DNA of 64,000 nt. It comes from Pseudoalteromonas piratica. GTDB lineage: Bacteria; Pseudomonadota; Gammaproteobacteria; Enterobacterales; Alteromonadaceae. Within the stretch, counting starts at the first letter, position 1, and each line of letters starts with the position of its first letter. Where the stretch lies: NCBI RefSeq assembly GCF_000788395.1, contig NZ_CP009889.1:744001-808000 (forward strand). Direction: 5' to 3'. The translations under genes were made by a program, and so were the position numbers. The notes under the pieces were generated by a model. That model searched no databases. It was not told the origin of the DNA and saw only the letters and a list, made by a program, of their open reading frames with translations. Shown here piece after piece: positions 1 through 8,564 of this stretch.

Positions 1-257
1 AGGTAAGTCAGGTAGATAACACTTAACCATTTTAAAATTTCATAACTCATTGGCAGCAATACAAATAGCTTGCCAACCCCTATACCCACAAGCAAAACCA
101 TAATACCAAAGCCAAATGTGACTCCAAATAAATGATTGAGCGAGCGCCTTAATCCAAAATTTAGCCCTGAACTAAGCAACATTAAATTGTTCGGCCCTGG
201 TGTAATTGATGAGACAAAGCAAAATGTAATAAGAGCCATTAGTAGTTCTATATTCAT
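1..257 (-). CDS. LysE/RhtB-family amino-acid exporter, C-terminus cut by the window edge
   Basis: Only the first 85 residues are inside the window; the gene runs leftward off base 1. The translation starts MNIELLMALITFCFVSS, followed by ITPGPNNLMLLSSGLNFG. The TPGPN-type motif after the first membrane segment is characteristic of the LysE/RhtB/CadD exporters, inner-membrane proteins of about 200 residues that export amino acids such as lysine, homoserine or threonine. Hydrophobic segments are visible at about residues 3-20 and 38-70. It is divergent from an Lrp/AsnC regulator 102 bp away, a common arrangement in which the regulator senses the amino acid and switches on the exporter. The substrate cannot be told from the sequence. 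Confidence 0.85.
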   Translation of the reverse strand, partial: MNIELLMALITFCFVSSITPGPNNLMLLSSGLNFGLRRSLNHLFGVTFGFGIMVLLVGIGVGKLFVLLPMSYEILKWLSVIYLTY

Positions 258-359
258 AAATCTATTCTCCAGTTAATAGATCAAAAGAATAATTTACATT
301 TTGCACAATTTGTCGTCTTATATTGTTTATTTAAATTTTTATGTGCAATTAAAATTGGT

Positions 360-797
360 ATGGACAGATATAACGAACAAATATTGTTTGAATTGTCACG
401 TGACAGCAATATCTCAAATATTGAGCTTGCTGAGCGTATTGGGTTATCACCGTCAGCGTGTTTGAGACGTGTGCAAGAATTAGAGCGTAAAAAAATAATA
501 ACTGGCTATAAAGCGCATATTGATACCGAACAACTGGGCATTGGATTTAAGGCATTTGTAACAGTAGGTTTGTCAGAACACACTAACGCAGCCCAAATGA
601 AATTTGAACAAGCAATTACATTGTCAAAAGAAGTACTTGAATGCCACAACGTAACTGGTGCGTTTGAGTATATCTTGCGAGTAGAAACAGTGGATTTAAA
701 AAGCTATAAGCAATTTCATACTAACGTTCTGGGTAATATTGAAAAAGTGGCAACAATCACAACGCATGTTGTGATGGCATCGGTTAAGGATTCTTAA
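360..797 (+). CDS. Lrp/AsnC-family transcriptional regulator
   Basis: This 145-residue protein has the usual Lrp/AsnC length and build. An N-terminal winged helix (about residues 5-60) includes NIELAERIGLSPSACLRRVQ as the recognition region, and a C-terminal RAM/AsnC ligand-binding domain (about 65-140) follows. Members bind DNA as dimers to octamers and respond to amino acids. The divergent LysE-type exporter gene at 1-257 is the obvious target, and the 102-bp AT-rich gap between them would hold the shared control region. The ATG at 360 begins directly at the conserved helix; no strong Shine-Dalgarno is visible. Other targets are possible. Confidence 0.9.
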   Translation: MDRYNEQILFELSRDSNISNIELAERIGLSPSACLRRVQELERKKIITGYKAHIDTEQLGIGFKAFVTVGLSEHTNAAQMKFEQAITLSKEVLECHNVTGAFEYILRVETVDLKSYKQFHTNVLGNIEKVATITTHVVMASVKDS

Positions 798-937
798 CTA
801 ATACATTATAAGTCTTTGTGTATATCAATTTGTTATGAATCTGACGCGGTACTTACATAAATCTGTAATAACTAAGTCATTGTTAATATTAATTGTTAAT
901 AATGTGTAAAAAAATATTGTAAATGTACCTAAATTGG

Positions 938-978
938 TTATTTTGTGATCGGAGGTCACTCCTCCGATCACAAAATAA
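938..978. promoter_or_regulatory. Perfect 18-bp inverted repeat in the leader of the lipase-like gene
   Basis: Bases 938-955 and 961-978 are exact reverse complements separated by a 5-base loop (956-960). The repeat ends 18 bases before the ATG at 997, and a weak Shine-Dalgarno (AGGA, 983-986) follows it. No T-run follows, so it is a poor intrinsic terminator. It could be an operator for a dimeric regulator, an RNA hairpin that stabilises or gates the mRNA, or a protein-binding leader element. The structure is seen directly; the role is unknown. Confidence 0.6.
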
Positions 979-996
979 TATTTAGGAACACACAGT

Positions 997-1854
997 ATGA
1001 AAATAATTAAAATAATAGCTTATGCGGTGATGTTGTACGCAAGCAATAGCTTATTTGCTAATCAAGGTCTCGCCTTTATTCACGGCACAGGGAATCAAAC
1101 CGACGCTTACAATGATTATTGGACAGGCGAATTTGTTAACTCAGTTAAACAAGGTTTATCCAACACAAACAATATTACTGTCATTAATTGTGACTTTGAT
1201 AAATATATGTGGGATACCCGTGCATCGGGCTGTTTAGCAGAACAATTAACCACTTTCATTAACAATAAAAATATTACCCAGCTTACACTCATTACGCATT
1301 CAAATGGTGGCAATGTTGTGCGCTGGATTTTGTCAAACCCAACTTGGGATAGCCGTTTTGTAAAAATAATTAATACGGTAACCAAAACCATTGCACTTGC
1401 TCCTTCATCAGGCGGAACACCGCTTGCCGATGCGGTCACTACTGGCAATACGTTTGAAACAACACTCGGTTGGATCTTAGGCTATAGCAGTGATGCGGTT
1501 AAGCAACAACAAGTTGGCTGGATGGCTCACTATAACCAAAATTGGTTAAATGGCACACCTAATAGACCTGCTTTGAGCTCACAATTTGAGGTAGTTGTAG
1601 GCAGTGATGTTGACTCCGCAATTTGGGATGGGGACAGTTACTGTGGCGGTTATCAGTACCAAGTCGCACTCGAAGTGACGCAAAACTGGCTGGACAATTG
1701 TTCTGATGGTTTTCTTGAGTGCAGTTCACAATCATTGGCTGGTAGTGTTTGGTTTACAGATAAAAGCCGTACGCGTGGCAGTGAGCCTTTAAGTCATCAC
1801 CAAAGTCGTCGTAAATGTTTCAATCTTGATGGCCTTCTTCGTAATCGCATTTAA
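997..1854 (+). CDS. Secreted lipase-like alpha/beta hydrolase
   Basis: The 285-residue product begins with a signal peptide (MKIIKIIAYAVMLYASNSLFA, cleavage probably before NQ). The mature part starts with a beta strand and oxyanion-type HGTGN motif (FIHGTGNQ, about residues 27-34). A nucleophile elbow THSNGGN follows at about 99-105, a variant of GxSxG, then a PSSGGTPLAD segment as seen in triacylglycerol lipases. Candidate acid and histidine residues are in GSDVDSAIWDGDS and the C-terminal SHHQ. Seven cysteines fit an exported, disulphide-bonded enzyme. The DUF4785 gene begins 12 bases after the stop, so the two are probably one transcript. Substrate is unproven; an esterase is an alternative. 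Confidence 0.7.
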   Translation: MKIIKIIAYAVMLYASNSLFANQGLAFIHGTGNQTDAYNDYWTGEFVNSVKQGLSNTNNITVINCDFDKYMWDTRASGCLAEQLTTFINNKNITQLTLITHSNGGNVVRWILSNPTWDSRFVKIINTVTKTIALAPSSGGTPLADAVTTGNTFETTLGWILGYSSDAVKQQQVGWMAHYNQNWLNGTPNRPALSSQFEVVVGSDVDSAIWDGDSYCGGYQYQVALEVTQNWLDNCSDGFLECSSQSLAGSVWFTDKSRTRGSEPLSHHQSRRKCFNLDGLLRNRI

Positions 1855-1866
1855 GGAAGTAAAATA

Positions 1867-2967
1867 ATGAAAAATATAACCTTATTAACCTTTGTTTGCG
1901 GTTTGACCTTTGCTGCAAATACATTTGCTAATGACATTGTTTTCCAATTTAAGCAAATCCAACCAGAGATTAAAAAACAGCTAGAACAATCTGTTTCGAG
2001 TAATGAATATTGGTTAACTGTAACGGGTAAAGAGTTACAAAATGGAATCGACTTACCACTTTCTGCAAGTAACAGTTTTGTACGTGTTGCACCAAAATTG
2101 ATAGAAAAAAACGCAACGCAAACATATATCGAACCATTGAATGTTAATGCGCTCACACTGCTACCTAAAGATGGCGTGATGACAAAAGGAACCTTCGCAG
2201 AACAAGTGTTTGCGCAAAAAGAAATGAATGATGCAGGGTTTTCTGACGGCAGTGTTGCTTTAAAAGTTAAGTCTAATAAAGCGCTCCAAACACTTTTGTT
2301 ACAGACAAAACAATACTTGCCTGACGATGCGCGTTATTTAGTACATGTAAAAGAAAAGGACAGTCATGCAATTTTGAATGTAAATGCCCCGAATGAGCTA
2401 TCAAATGAGACGAATGGATTTGAATTAACATCACTGGCTTTTACAGATCAAAACATTAAAGTCACGGGCATTTCAGCAAGGTTGAAAAGCCCAATGCAAC
2501 GCATAATAGATGTTGGCATAACGAATAATCTGATCTCATTTAATGAACAATTAGCTTATGTTGGTGCTATTAATGGATTGTATGAAATAGAGCTGCAAGT
2601 AGAAGGGACCCTTGCCAATTCACCGGTTAAGCGTTCTATTAAAATTCCATTTGTTAATGTTAAACAGACAGCAAAAATAGACGCTAATTATTCGTTTACT
2701 GAACTGGCAAATACAATTAATGCATCAGTACCGCTAACGATTAATGAGCCTGGTAAATTTAGCATTCAAGCTACTTTACAAGGCAGCAATGATGGTAAGC
2801 ACTTTAATGCGATTGCTACAGTAGAAATGGCAAAAATGTTCAACAGTGACGGTAATTTTAACATCCCGTTTAATGTGCAGAGCCGCTACCGGGAATATAG
2901 GCTTACCAATGTAGTGCTGAAAGATCACTCACGATTACTTGTTTTAAACACACCAAAAGCACTTTAA
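1867..2967 (+). CDS. Exported DUF4785-like protein
   Basis: This 366-residue protein has a clear signal peptide (residues 1-21, ending FAANTFA before ND) and no later membrane segment, so it should be periplasmic or secreted. The rest is rich in beta-strand-like stretches, in line with immunoglobulin-like folds near the C-terminus (about 190-366). I recognise it as resembling the DUF4785 family of gammaproteobacterial exported proteins, from memory and without a search. It directly follows the lipase-like gene and shares its transcript, so it may help that enzyme fold or bind substrate; that is inference. An intrinsic terminator follows at 2978. Confidence 0.6.
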   Translation: MKNITLLTFVCGLTFAANTFANDIVFQFKQIQPEIKKQLEQSVSSNEYWLTVTGKELQNGIDLPLSASNSFVRVAPKLIEKNATQTYIEPLNVNALTLLPKDGVMTKGTFAEQVFAQKEMNDAGFSDGSVALKVKSNKALQTLLLQTKQYLPDDARYLVHVKEKDSHAILNVNAPNELSNETNGFELTSLAFTDQNIKVTGISARLKSPMQRIIDVGITNNLISFNEQLAYVGAINGLYEIELQVEGTLANSPVKRSIKIPFVNVKQTAKIDANYSFTELANTINASVPLTINEPGKFSIQATLQGSNDGKHFNAIATVEMAKMFNSDGNFNIPFNVQSRYREYRLTNVVLKDHSRLLVLNTPKAL

Positions 2968-2977
2968 CTCACCCAAT

Positions 2978-3010
2978 AAATACGCCAATCTCTTTGGCGT
3001 ATTTTCTTTT
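2978..3010 (+). terminator. Intrinsic terminator after the DUF4785 gene
   Basis: Arms 2979-2988 and 2994-3003 pair perfectly over 10 bp around a 5-base loop. An A-run precedes and a T-rich tract (TTTTCTTTT) follows. It closes the lipase/DUF4785 unit before the chemoreceptor gene. Confidence 0.85.
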
Positions 3011-3075
3011 TAAAAAATCAACTGATTAATATTACGTTATACTTAATTCAACACTCGAGTTTTAAGGGCAATTCT

Positions 3076-5079
3076 ATGGTGTTAACAGTAAAGCAAAAAA
3101 TTACATTTGGCTTTGCATCCGTTGGTATCCTGCTTGCTGCAGTTTGCCTGTTTTTCTATTTTTCCCTCACCAATATTGAGCGCGCTTATTTAAATATAAA
3201 ACAGGAAGCATTGCCCGTTCAGCGAAGTGCAGATGATATCCAATCAATTATCTTAAACTATTCAAAAAACGCCAATGCAATTTATGGCGCATCAAAAATT
3301 GCATTAATCGAAAAACTCTCAAATCAAAACGACCAGCTCAAACAAAGCTTGCTATCAAAACTCAGTATAAATCACACAAATAATGCCATTAACTTAGGCA
3401 CGTTAAACGAGCAAAGTCTATTATTGATTACTGCATCCGAAAACCTCATCAAGAGTAAAAAAACATTAATTGCTGCAAAAAACGAGAATAAAGATTTAAT
3501 TATGAAGCAGCTAGCGCTAATCAAAGACTCTGCAGACTTACTGTATGATTTAGAATCTATTTCTGGCTTGAACGGACGATTATTAGAGGAGGTGATGGGA
3601 ACTGTGGTTCGTATCGACGACATGCTATTTAATCTTATCGACTTAACGAATAATTTAAAGCAAACCCTAGACCGAGAAACCCAAGAAAAGCACCAAAATG
3701 ATACACGATTTTTACTAGCGAATATTAAAGATAACTTTAACTTTCTTTTACAACAATTAAGTACAGTAAATAGTGGTGATTTTAAACAAGCATTCGAAAA
3801 TAATCTCATTGCTTTCAACGCAAATCTCGATACACCAGGAACCTTATATCTCCAGCAAAAAACGCAGTCGGAAAAAGAGATACAGATTGAAGACAACTTT
3901 CACAAAATAGAGTCGCTGTCTGATTCTATTGCAGATTCAATAATGCAAATAAAACAAAGCGCAGGCGATATTGTAAATAGATACCAGCAAATTGCAGACA
4001 ATAAAATTGCAGATAACAAACTGTTGTTAATCATCATTGCTGTGGTGTTCTTGTTAGTCGCATTTGTTATTGCAACTCTGACCATAAAAGCCATTATTAC
4101 GCCTTTAAGTCATGTTAATAACACGCTAACACGAGTTGCTAATGGTGATTTCTCTAGGGATGCCAAAAAAATAAATGAAGACGAATTTGGTGAACTCAGT
4201 GACAAACTTAACCGTGTTATTCACAATTTAAAAGAGTTAATCAATGATATTTTCGCGCAAGTGGTGATTTTAGAAGAGCGCTTAGAAAATTCCCTAAATA
4301 GAAGCAGCACAGTATCATCTAACGCACAAAAGCAAATTGCACGTGCAAAGCACACAACAACACTTGCTGAAGATGTACATCACAGTGCAGATATGGTGAA
4401 CAAGCAAACCAAACAAAGCAATAATGATATTCTTGACGCCAGTAAGCAAAGTGACGCCGTACTCAGTCTTGCTACCCAAAACAGAGAGCAAATTCAATTA
4501 CTGGCAGCAAATTTAAATACCTCCGTTAAACTGATGGACGAACTATCAATCCAATCAAGCAACATAGGCAGTATTCTCGATACAATTGTGGCGATTTCTG
4601 AGCAAACAAATTTATTGGCGTTAAACGCAGCAATTGAAGCGGCAAGAGCAGGGGAGCAAGGACGAGGGTTTGCTGTTGTTGCCGATGAAGTAAGGCTGCT
4701 CGCATCCCGCACTCAAGCGTCCACGAAAGAAATTGCGCAAATGATAACGCGTTTACAAAATGGCACAACCGAAGCACAAAATACCATTAATCAAGGGCAA
4801 GAATCAGCGCTAAAATGTACAGAACGAAGCGCTACGCTAACCGCAGCAGTAGACAGCATAGAGCAAAGCTTATCTCGTCTTGCTGATCAAAGTAATCAAA
4901 TTGATAGCTCTAGCGCCACGCAAATTTCAATGGCACAAGATATTGTTGAGCGTTTACAAGATGTGGAAAAAAGTGCTGAGCATAATAGTAATGAAGTGTC
5001 AGCACTCAGTGAAAATATTAGTCAAATTAATGAGCTTGGTCATAAAGTTAGCGAAGCACTCAATCGCTTTAAGCTTTAA
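3076..5079 (+). CDS. Methyl-accepting chemotaxis protein
   Basis: A 667-residue chemoreceptor. Transmembrane helix 1 is at about residues 10-31, followed by a helical periplasmic sensor domain (about 32-312). Transmembrane helix 2 is at about 313-337, and a HAMP domain (about 338-392) leads into the cytoplasmic signalling coiled coil. The hairpin tip is at about 505-545 and contains [20 protein letters not shown] followed by [13 protein letters not shown], the region that binds CheA and CheW. The C-terminus ends in RFKL with no CheR-tethering pentapeptide. The sensor domain resembles helical-bundle types, and the ligand cannot be predicted. An AAGGG Shine-Dalgarno lies just before the ATG. 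No chemotaxis genes adjoin it. Confidence 0.95.
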   Translation: MVLTVKQKITFGFASVGILLAAVCLFFYFSLTNIERAYLNIKQEALPVQRSADDIQSIILNYSKNANAIYGASKIALIEKLSNQNDQLKQSLLSKLSINHTNNAINLGTLNEQSLLLITASENLIKSKKTLIAAKNENKDLIMKQLALIKDSADLLYDLESISGLNGRLLEEVMGTVVRIDDMLFNLIDLTNNLKQTLDRETQEKHQNDTRFLLANIKDNFNFLLQQLSTVNSGDFKQAFENNLIAFNANLDTPGTLYLQQKTQSEKEIQIEDNFHKIESLSDSIADSIMQIKQSAGDIVNRYQQIADNKIADNKLLLIIIAVVFLLVAFVIATLTIKAIITPLSHVNNTLTRVANGDFSRDAKKINEDEFGELSDKLNRVIHNLKELINDIFAQVVILEERLENSLNRSSTVSSNAQKQIARAKHTTTLAEDVHHSADMVNKQTKQSNNDILDASKQSDAVLSLATQNREQIQLLAANLNTSVKLMDELSIQSSNIGSILDTIVAISEQTNLLALNAAIEAARAGEQGRGFAVVADEVRLLASRTQASTKEIAQMITRLQNGTTEAQNTINQGQESALKCTERSATLTAAVDSIEQSLSRLADQSNQIDSSSATQISMAQDIVERLQDVEKSAEHNSNEVSALSENISQINELGHKVSEALNRFKL

Positions 5080-5090
5080 TTCCTTTTTTA

Positions 5091-6392
5091 TTACAAGTAG
5101 GGTTTTAAAAGTTGATGAACATTCACTTTGGCATTAAGCCGTTTGGCTAAAAGGTATAGTCCCGCTATTTTGCGATGAATAAATAATGCATCTACGGGGG
5201 GCGTGTGCCACTGGTCCTTTTGCTTGTTGATGCTCATACTTTCGTTTCGCAAACTCGCTGCAATGGTGCAGGTTGCAAAATCATACTCTTGATCTAACCG
5301 AAGTGGCTCAGACGCAATACGAAACACATTCAAAATTTTTGTTAAGTATTCACCATCAATTTCAGCTTTGAAAAAACCAATACTACGAGCTGCCTGTTCA
5401 ATCTGTGTTTTATCTTGCAAATACAACGCTTTGAAAAGAGATAGATAACCAGAAGCAATGTTATCGGATATTTCGCGTGTAGCGCCGAAATCAAGTAAAC
5501 CAATTTTGTGCGTTTCAACATGGTAAAGATAATTAGCGAAATTCGGGTCAGTTTGCATAAGTTGCAAGTCAAATAATTCAGTAAAAAAGAGGGTAAATAA
5601 CGCCGTTGCTATTTTATCTCGTCTTGCTTGAGATAAAGTGGCAGCTTCTTCTATCGGCATACCCTCGATAAAACTCATAACGAGAATATTATCATTGCTA
5701 AGTGAATGTACTTTTGGAAGCGTAAACTGATTTTGATTGAGTTGATTTTCAAACCTACAAATAAATTGTGCTTCTTTCTCGTAATTAGCCTCGTTAATAA
5801 GTTGCTCGGCAGTTTCATTAAGTAAGGTGTCTAAATCAACTTGTTTTGGTATCAGGCCAGAGAGTTTTAATATTCGGCCTAGGTTATCAACATCGCTTTT
5901 TATGGCACCTTTAACGCCTGGGTATTGAAGTTTAACAGCCAGTTTTTTTGCGCAATCATCATGGGCAATATGGACCTGACCAATGGAGGCACACGCAAAC
6001 GGTTTAAGGTTAAAATAAGCAAAGTTATCGACCCAATTTTCTCCCCATTCATCCGTTAGTACTTTTACCAGTTGCTTATGTGGCATTGCATTGGCGTTAT
6101 CACGTAATTTGGCGAGAATTGAACTTAATTCTGGCGGCAGAAGCTCTCCCGCATCCATAGACAGTAACTGACCTAACTTCATGGCTGCACCACGCATAGA
6201 GGCAAGCTCGTTAGTCAGTTTTTGCAGGTTGTTTGGTGTGAGTAATAAGTCCGATAAAACAGGTTTCTTTCCTTTTACAAACTCTTTAGTGCCATGAAAA
6301 GCCACATTGGTAGCAACTTTTGCAAATAAGCCTCCCAGTTTACTTGCTCTGCCAAAACGTGAGCTGGGCACTTTTACTTCTTTTTTTTCCAT
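5091..6392 (-). CDS. ABC1/COQ8-like atypical kinase
   Basis: A 433-residue member of the ABC1/UbiB/COQ8 protein-kinase-like family. It carries the family's N-terminal KxGQ signature (K72-L-G-Q75 within MRGAAMKLGQLLSMD), the alanine-rich nucleotide loop ACASIGQVH at about 133-141, and a DFG-type motif LLDFGATRE. These proteins bind ATP and support ubiquinone biosynthesis. The RGAAMKLGQ context and the absence of the long C-terminal membrane hairpin of E. coli UbiB make it closer in look to the COQ8/ADCK3 branch, so it is probably a second ABC1 protein beside the true UbiB. It converges with the chemoreceptor gene across an 11-bp gap. The role is inferred from family. Confidence 0.85.
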   Translation of the reverse strand: MEKKEVKVPSSRFGRASKLGGLFAKVATNVAFHGTKEFVKGKKPVLSDLLLTPNNLQKLTNELASMRGAAMKLGQLLSMDAGELLPPELSSILAKLRDNANAMPHKQLVKVLTDEWGENWVDNFAYFNLKPFACASIGQVHIAHDDCAKKLAVKLQYPGVKGAIKSDVDNLGRILKLSGLIPKQVDLDTLLNETAEQLINEANYEKEAQFICRFENQLNQNQFTLPKVHSLSNDNILVMSFIEGMPIEEAATLSQARRDKIATALFTLFFTELFDLQLMQTDPNFANYLYHVETHKIGLLDFGATREISDNIASGYLSLFKALYLQDKTQIEQAARSIGFFKAEIDGEYLTKILNVFRIASEPLRLDQEYDFATCTIAASLRNESMSINKQKDQWHTPPVDALFIHRKIAGLYLLAKRLNAKVNVHQLLKPYL

Positions 6393-6596
6393 ACTGTCTC
6401 CACAAGTAATGCAATGACCAATACGTTATGCATATCGTAATGGTTTAAATTAAACGATAGCGACGCAATAAAGATTATTTGCTAAAAAGAACTGAAAAAG
6501 AGCCTGTTTTGAGGGGAAAGAATAGAAACATTACAAACTCTGTGCTTTAAAAGTACATGAGTGGTAGAGCTATTCATTCCCCTTAAAAAGCGATAA

Positions 6597-8504
6597 TTAC
6601 AGATGCTTTTTCAAAAACTCGGTAATTGCCGTTAATGTTTGAATACGGTGCTTTTCATAATTTAAATAATGATTACCATCTTCTAACTCGATGTATTCAA
6701 CTTGCTTGTCATAATCATTTAACTCATCAAACATGTCACGACTATGAGCCACTGGAACAACTTTATCATCAGTGCCATGAATTAATAAAATTGGTCGGTT
6801 AATGACTTTTGCGAAATTGACAGGAGATTGCGATGCTAATTTATCATCGTCAGTGCCAAATTGGGCTTTGATTATCTCTTTATTATCGAAATAACGTGCT
6901 TTTGACACAATCATTTCAAGGTCAGTAACGGGGGCGAAGCTGGCCGCGCATTTAAACGTTTCAGGGTGTTTAATTAATGCCATTAATGAGGCATAACCGC
7001 CATAACTTGCACCAACCATACAGATGCGATCTTTATCTGCATAGCCCTTTGAGATCATCCATTTTGCTGCATCTTCTAAGTCGTTTTGCATCTCATCTCC
7101 CCAACCTTGTAAGGCAGACATTTCAAAATCATACCCATAGCCTGATGACCCTCTAAAGTTTGGCTGTAATACTGCATATCCTTGGTTAGCAAATAACTGA
7201 CTCCAATAATCAAAACCAGCATAATCACGAGCCATGGGGCCGCCATGTGGCAAAATAATGGTAGGTAAGTTTTGTGTATTTTCGCTATTTGGCAGGGTTA
7301 AATAGCCCTCAATGTTTAAACCATCACGGGCTGGGTAAACGATGTTAGTTTTCTGAGCGATAACCTGCTCGGTAATATCTGGGTATCTCTGGGAAAAGAT
7401 GGATATGTTATTGGCTGCTCTATCACCAAAATAATAGGTGCCTGGATCCATTGTAGAGCGTTTGTAAGCAAGGTATTTCGTTCCATCATCGCTGAAATCA
7501 AATACCGTGATTTTATCCTCAGGAAAAGCTGAGTTTAGGGCTTTTTGTAAGTTGGCTCTATCCGTGTCCCAATATTGGCGGCCATTATCTAAGTTTGAGT
7601 GTGTAAAGCCAATCACTTCGCCTGTCACATTGGAGTAAAGTAAACTGCCGTCAAAATCATAGTCAGGATCTGAAAACACAAGTTCATGCTTAAGAATATC
7701 TTTTGAAATATCCGTTTTATAAAGTGCATCCTTGCCATCTAATAGAGCAGTGAAGTAAATGATATTTGGGTTTTTATCAAATCCAATAATAGACACTCTA
7801 TCTCGGCTAAATACTTCAAATTTAAATAGCTCTTTTTGCTTATGGCTATTTTTAACAAAGAGCTTATAAGTGACAGTGGTATCATCTACTGCAAAGCCAA
7901 TTCTAACGTTACCTTGGCGGTCGGTTATCCAGTCTTTGACATTGTCTTTACTGCGCATTAATCGTTTACGTTTTCTAGTATTCACATTTACTTTATAAAC
8001 GCTAGGACGATTAGGGGTATCAAATGCAGCTGCAACCAAAATATGCTCGTCGTCTTCCGGTAAAAAGTTGATCACATTATCTTGGAACTGGGGATCTAAT
8101 GTTTCGCGCCCTCGCTTTGGACTGATCAGTCGAACCGGCTTTTGCGTTTTACTTTTTAAATCAAACTTGTAAAGTCGTGTGCTGGTGTATTTAAGAGAGC
8201 CTTCTCTACTGGTATAGCTCAAGCCTAGTAGCAAAACATCGTTGTTTGCCCATTCAACCCAATTTAGAATGGTATTTAAATTATCACTTTTGATAACGGG
8301 CAAATCTTTTTGTGCAGTGTTATCGAATACTCGTAAAACCAAGGTACCGGCATAATTTTGTAAATAGGCAATTTTATTGCCATCGGGTGATAAGTTTACG
8401 TTTTGTACTTGTGGTAATGACGCAAATGACTTTATCGGCAGTGGTTCTGCCTTTATGTTAAGGACAAATAGGAATAGTAAAACAGCAAGCAAACGATTTA
8501 GCAT
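6597..8504 (-). CDS. Exported S9-family (prolyl oligopeptidase-type) peptidase
   Basis: A 635-residue enzyme with a signal peptide (about 1-19, ending NIKA). A beta-propeller-like region (about 25-375) precedes a C-terminal alpha/beta hydrolase domain. The catalytic serine lies in GASYGGYAS, the aspartate in HGTDDKVVP and the histidine in EDGNHYL, as in the S9C acylaminoacyl-peptidase group. The oxyanion strand reads ILPHGGP. A strong Shine-Dalgarno (AAGGAGG) stands 5 bases before the ATG. It lies 60 bp downstream of the TonB receptor gene on the same strand, so the two probably form an operon. Periplasmic cleavage of imported peptides would fit; that pairing is inference. Confidence 0.9.
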   Translation of the reverse strand: MLNRLLAVLLFLFVLNIKAEPLPIKSFASLPQVQNVNLSPDGNKIAYLQNYAGTLVLRVFDNTAQKDLPVIKSDNLNTILNWVEWANNDVLLLGLSYTSREGSLKYTSTRLYKFDLKSKTQKPVRLISPKRGRETLDPQFQDNVINFLPEDDEHILVAAAFDTPNRPSVYKVNVNTRKRKRLMRSKDNVKDWITDRQGNVRIGFAVDDTTVTYKLFVKNSHKQKELFKFEVFSRDRVSIIGFDKNPNIIYFTALLDGKDALYKTDISKDILKHELVFSDPDYDFDGSLLYSNVTGEVIGFTHSNLDNGRQYWDTDRANLQKALNSAFPEDKITVFDFSDDGTKYLAYKRSTMDPGTYYFGDRAANNISIFSQRYPDITEQVIAQKTNIVYPARDGLNIEGYLTLPNSENTQNLPTIILPHGGPMARDYAGFDYWSQLFANQGYAVLQPNFRGSSGYGYDFEMSALQGWGDEMQNDLEDAAKWMISKGYADKDRICMVGASYGGYASLMALIKHPETFKCAASFAPVTDLEMIVSKARYFDNKEIIKAQFGTDDDKLASQSPVNFAKVINRPILLIHGTDDKVVPVAHSRDMFDELNDYDKQVEYIELEDGNHYLNYEKHRIQTLTAITEFLKKHL

Positions 8505-8564
8505 GCTACCTCCTTGTATATGCTAATTAAATTTGTGGCTGATTTTAATGGATATTTTTTAAAA

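Noticed and set aside
1116..1448. Minus-strand open frame of 110 codons under the lipase-like gene
   Set aside because: It mirrors the real gene, has no Shine-Dalgarno and an unlikely composition.
3372..3896. Minus-strand frame of 174 codons under the chemoreceptor
   Set aside because: The chemoreceptor is clearly coding on the plus strand here; the opposite frame is rich in Ser, Cys and Phe, typical of an antisense shadow.
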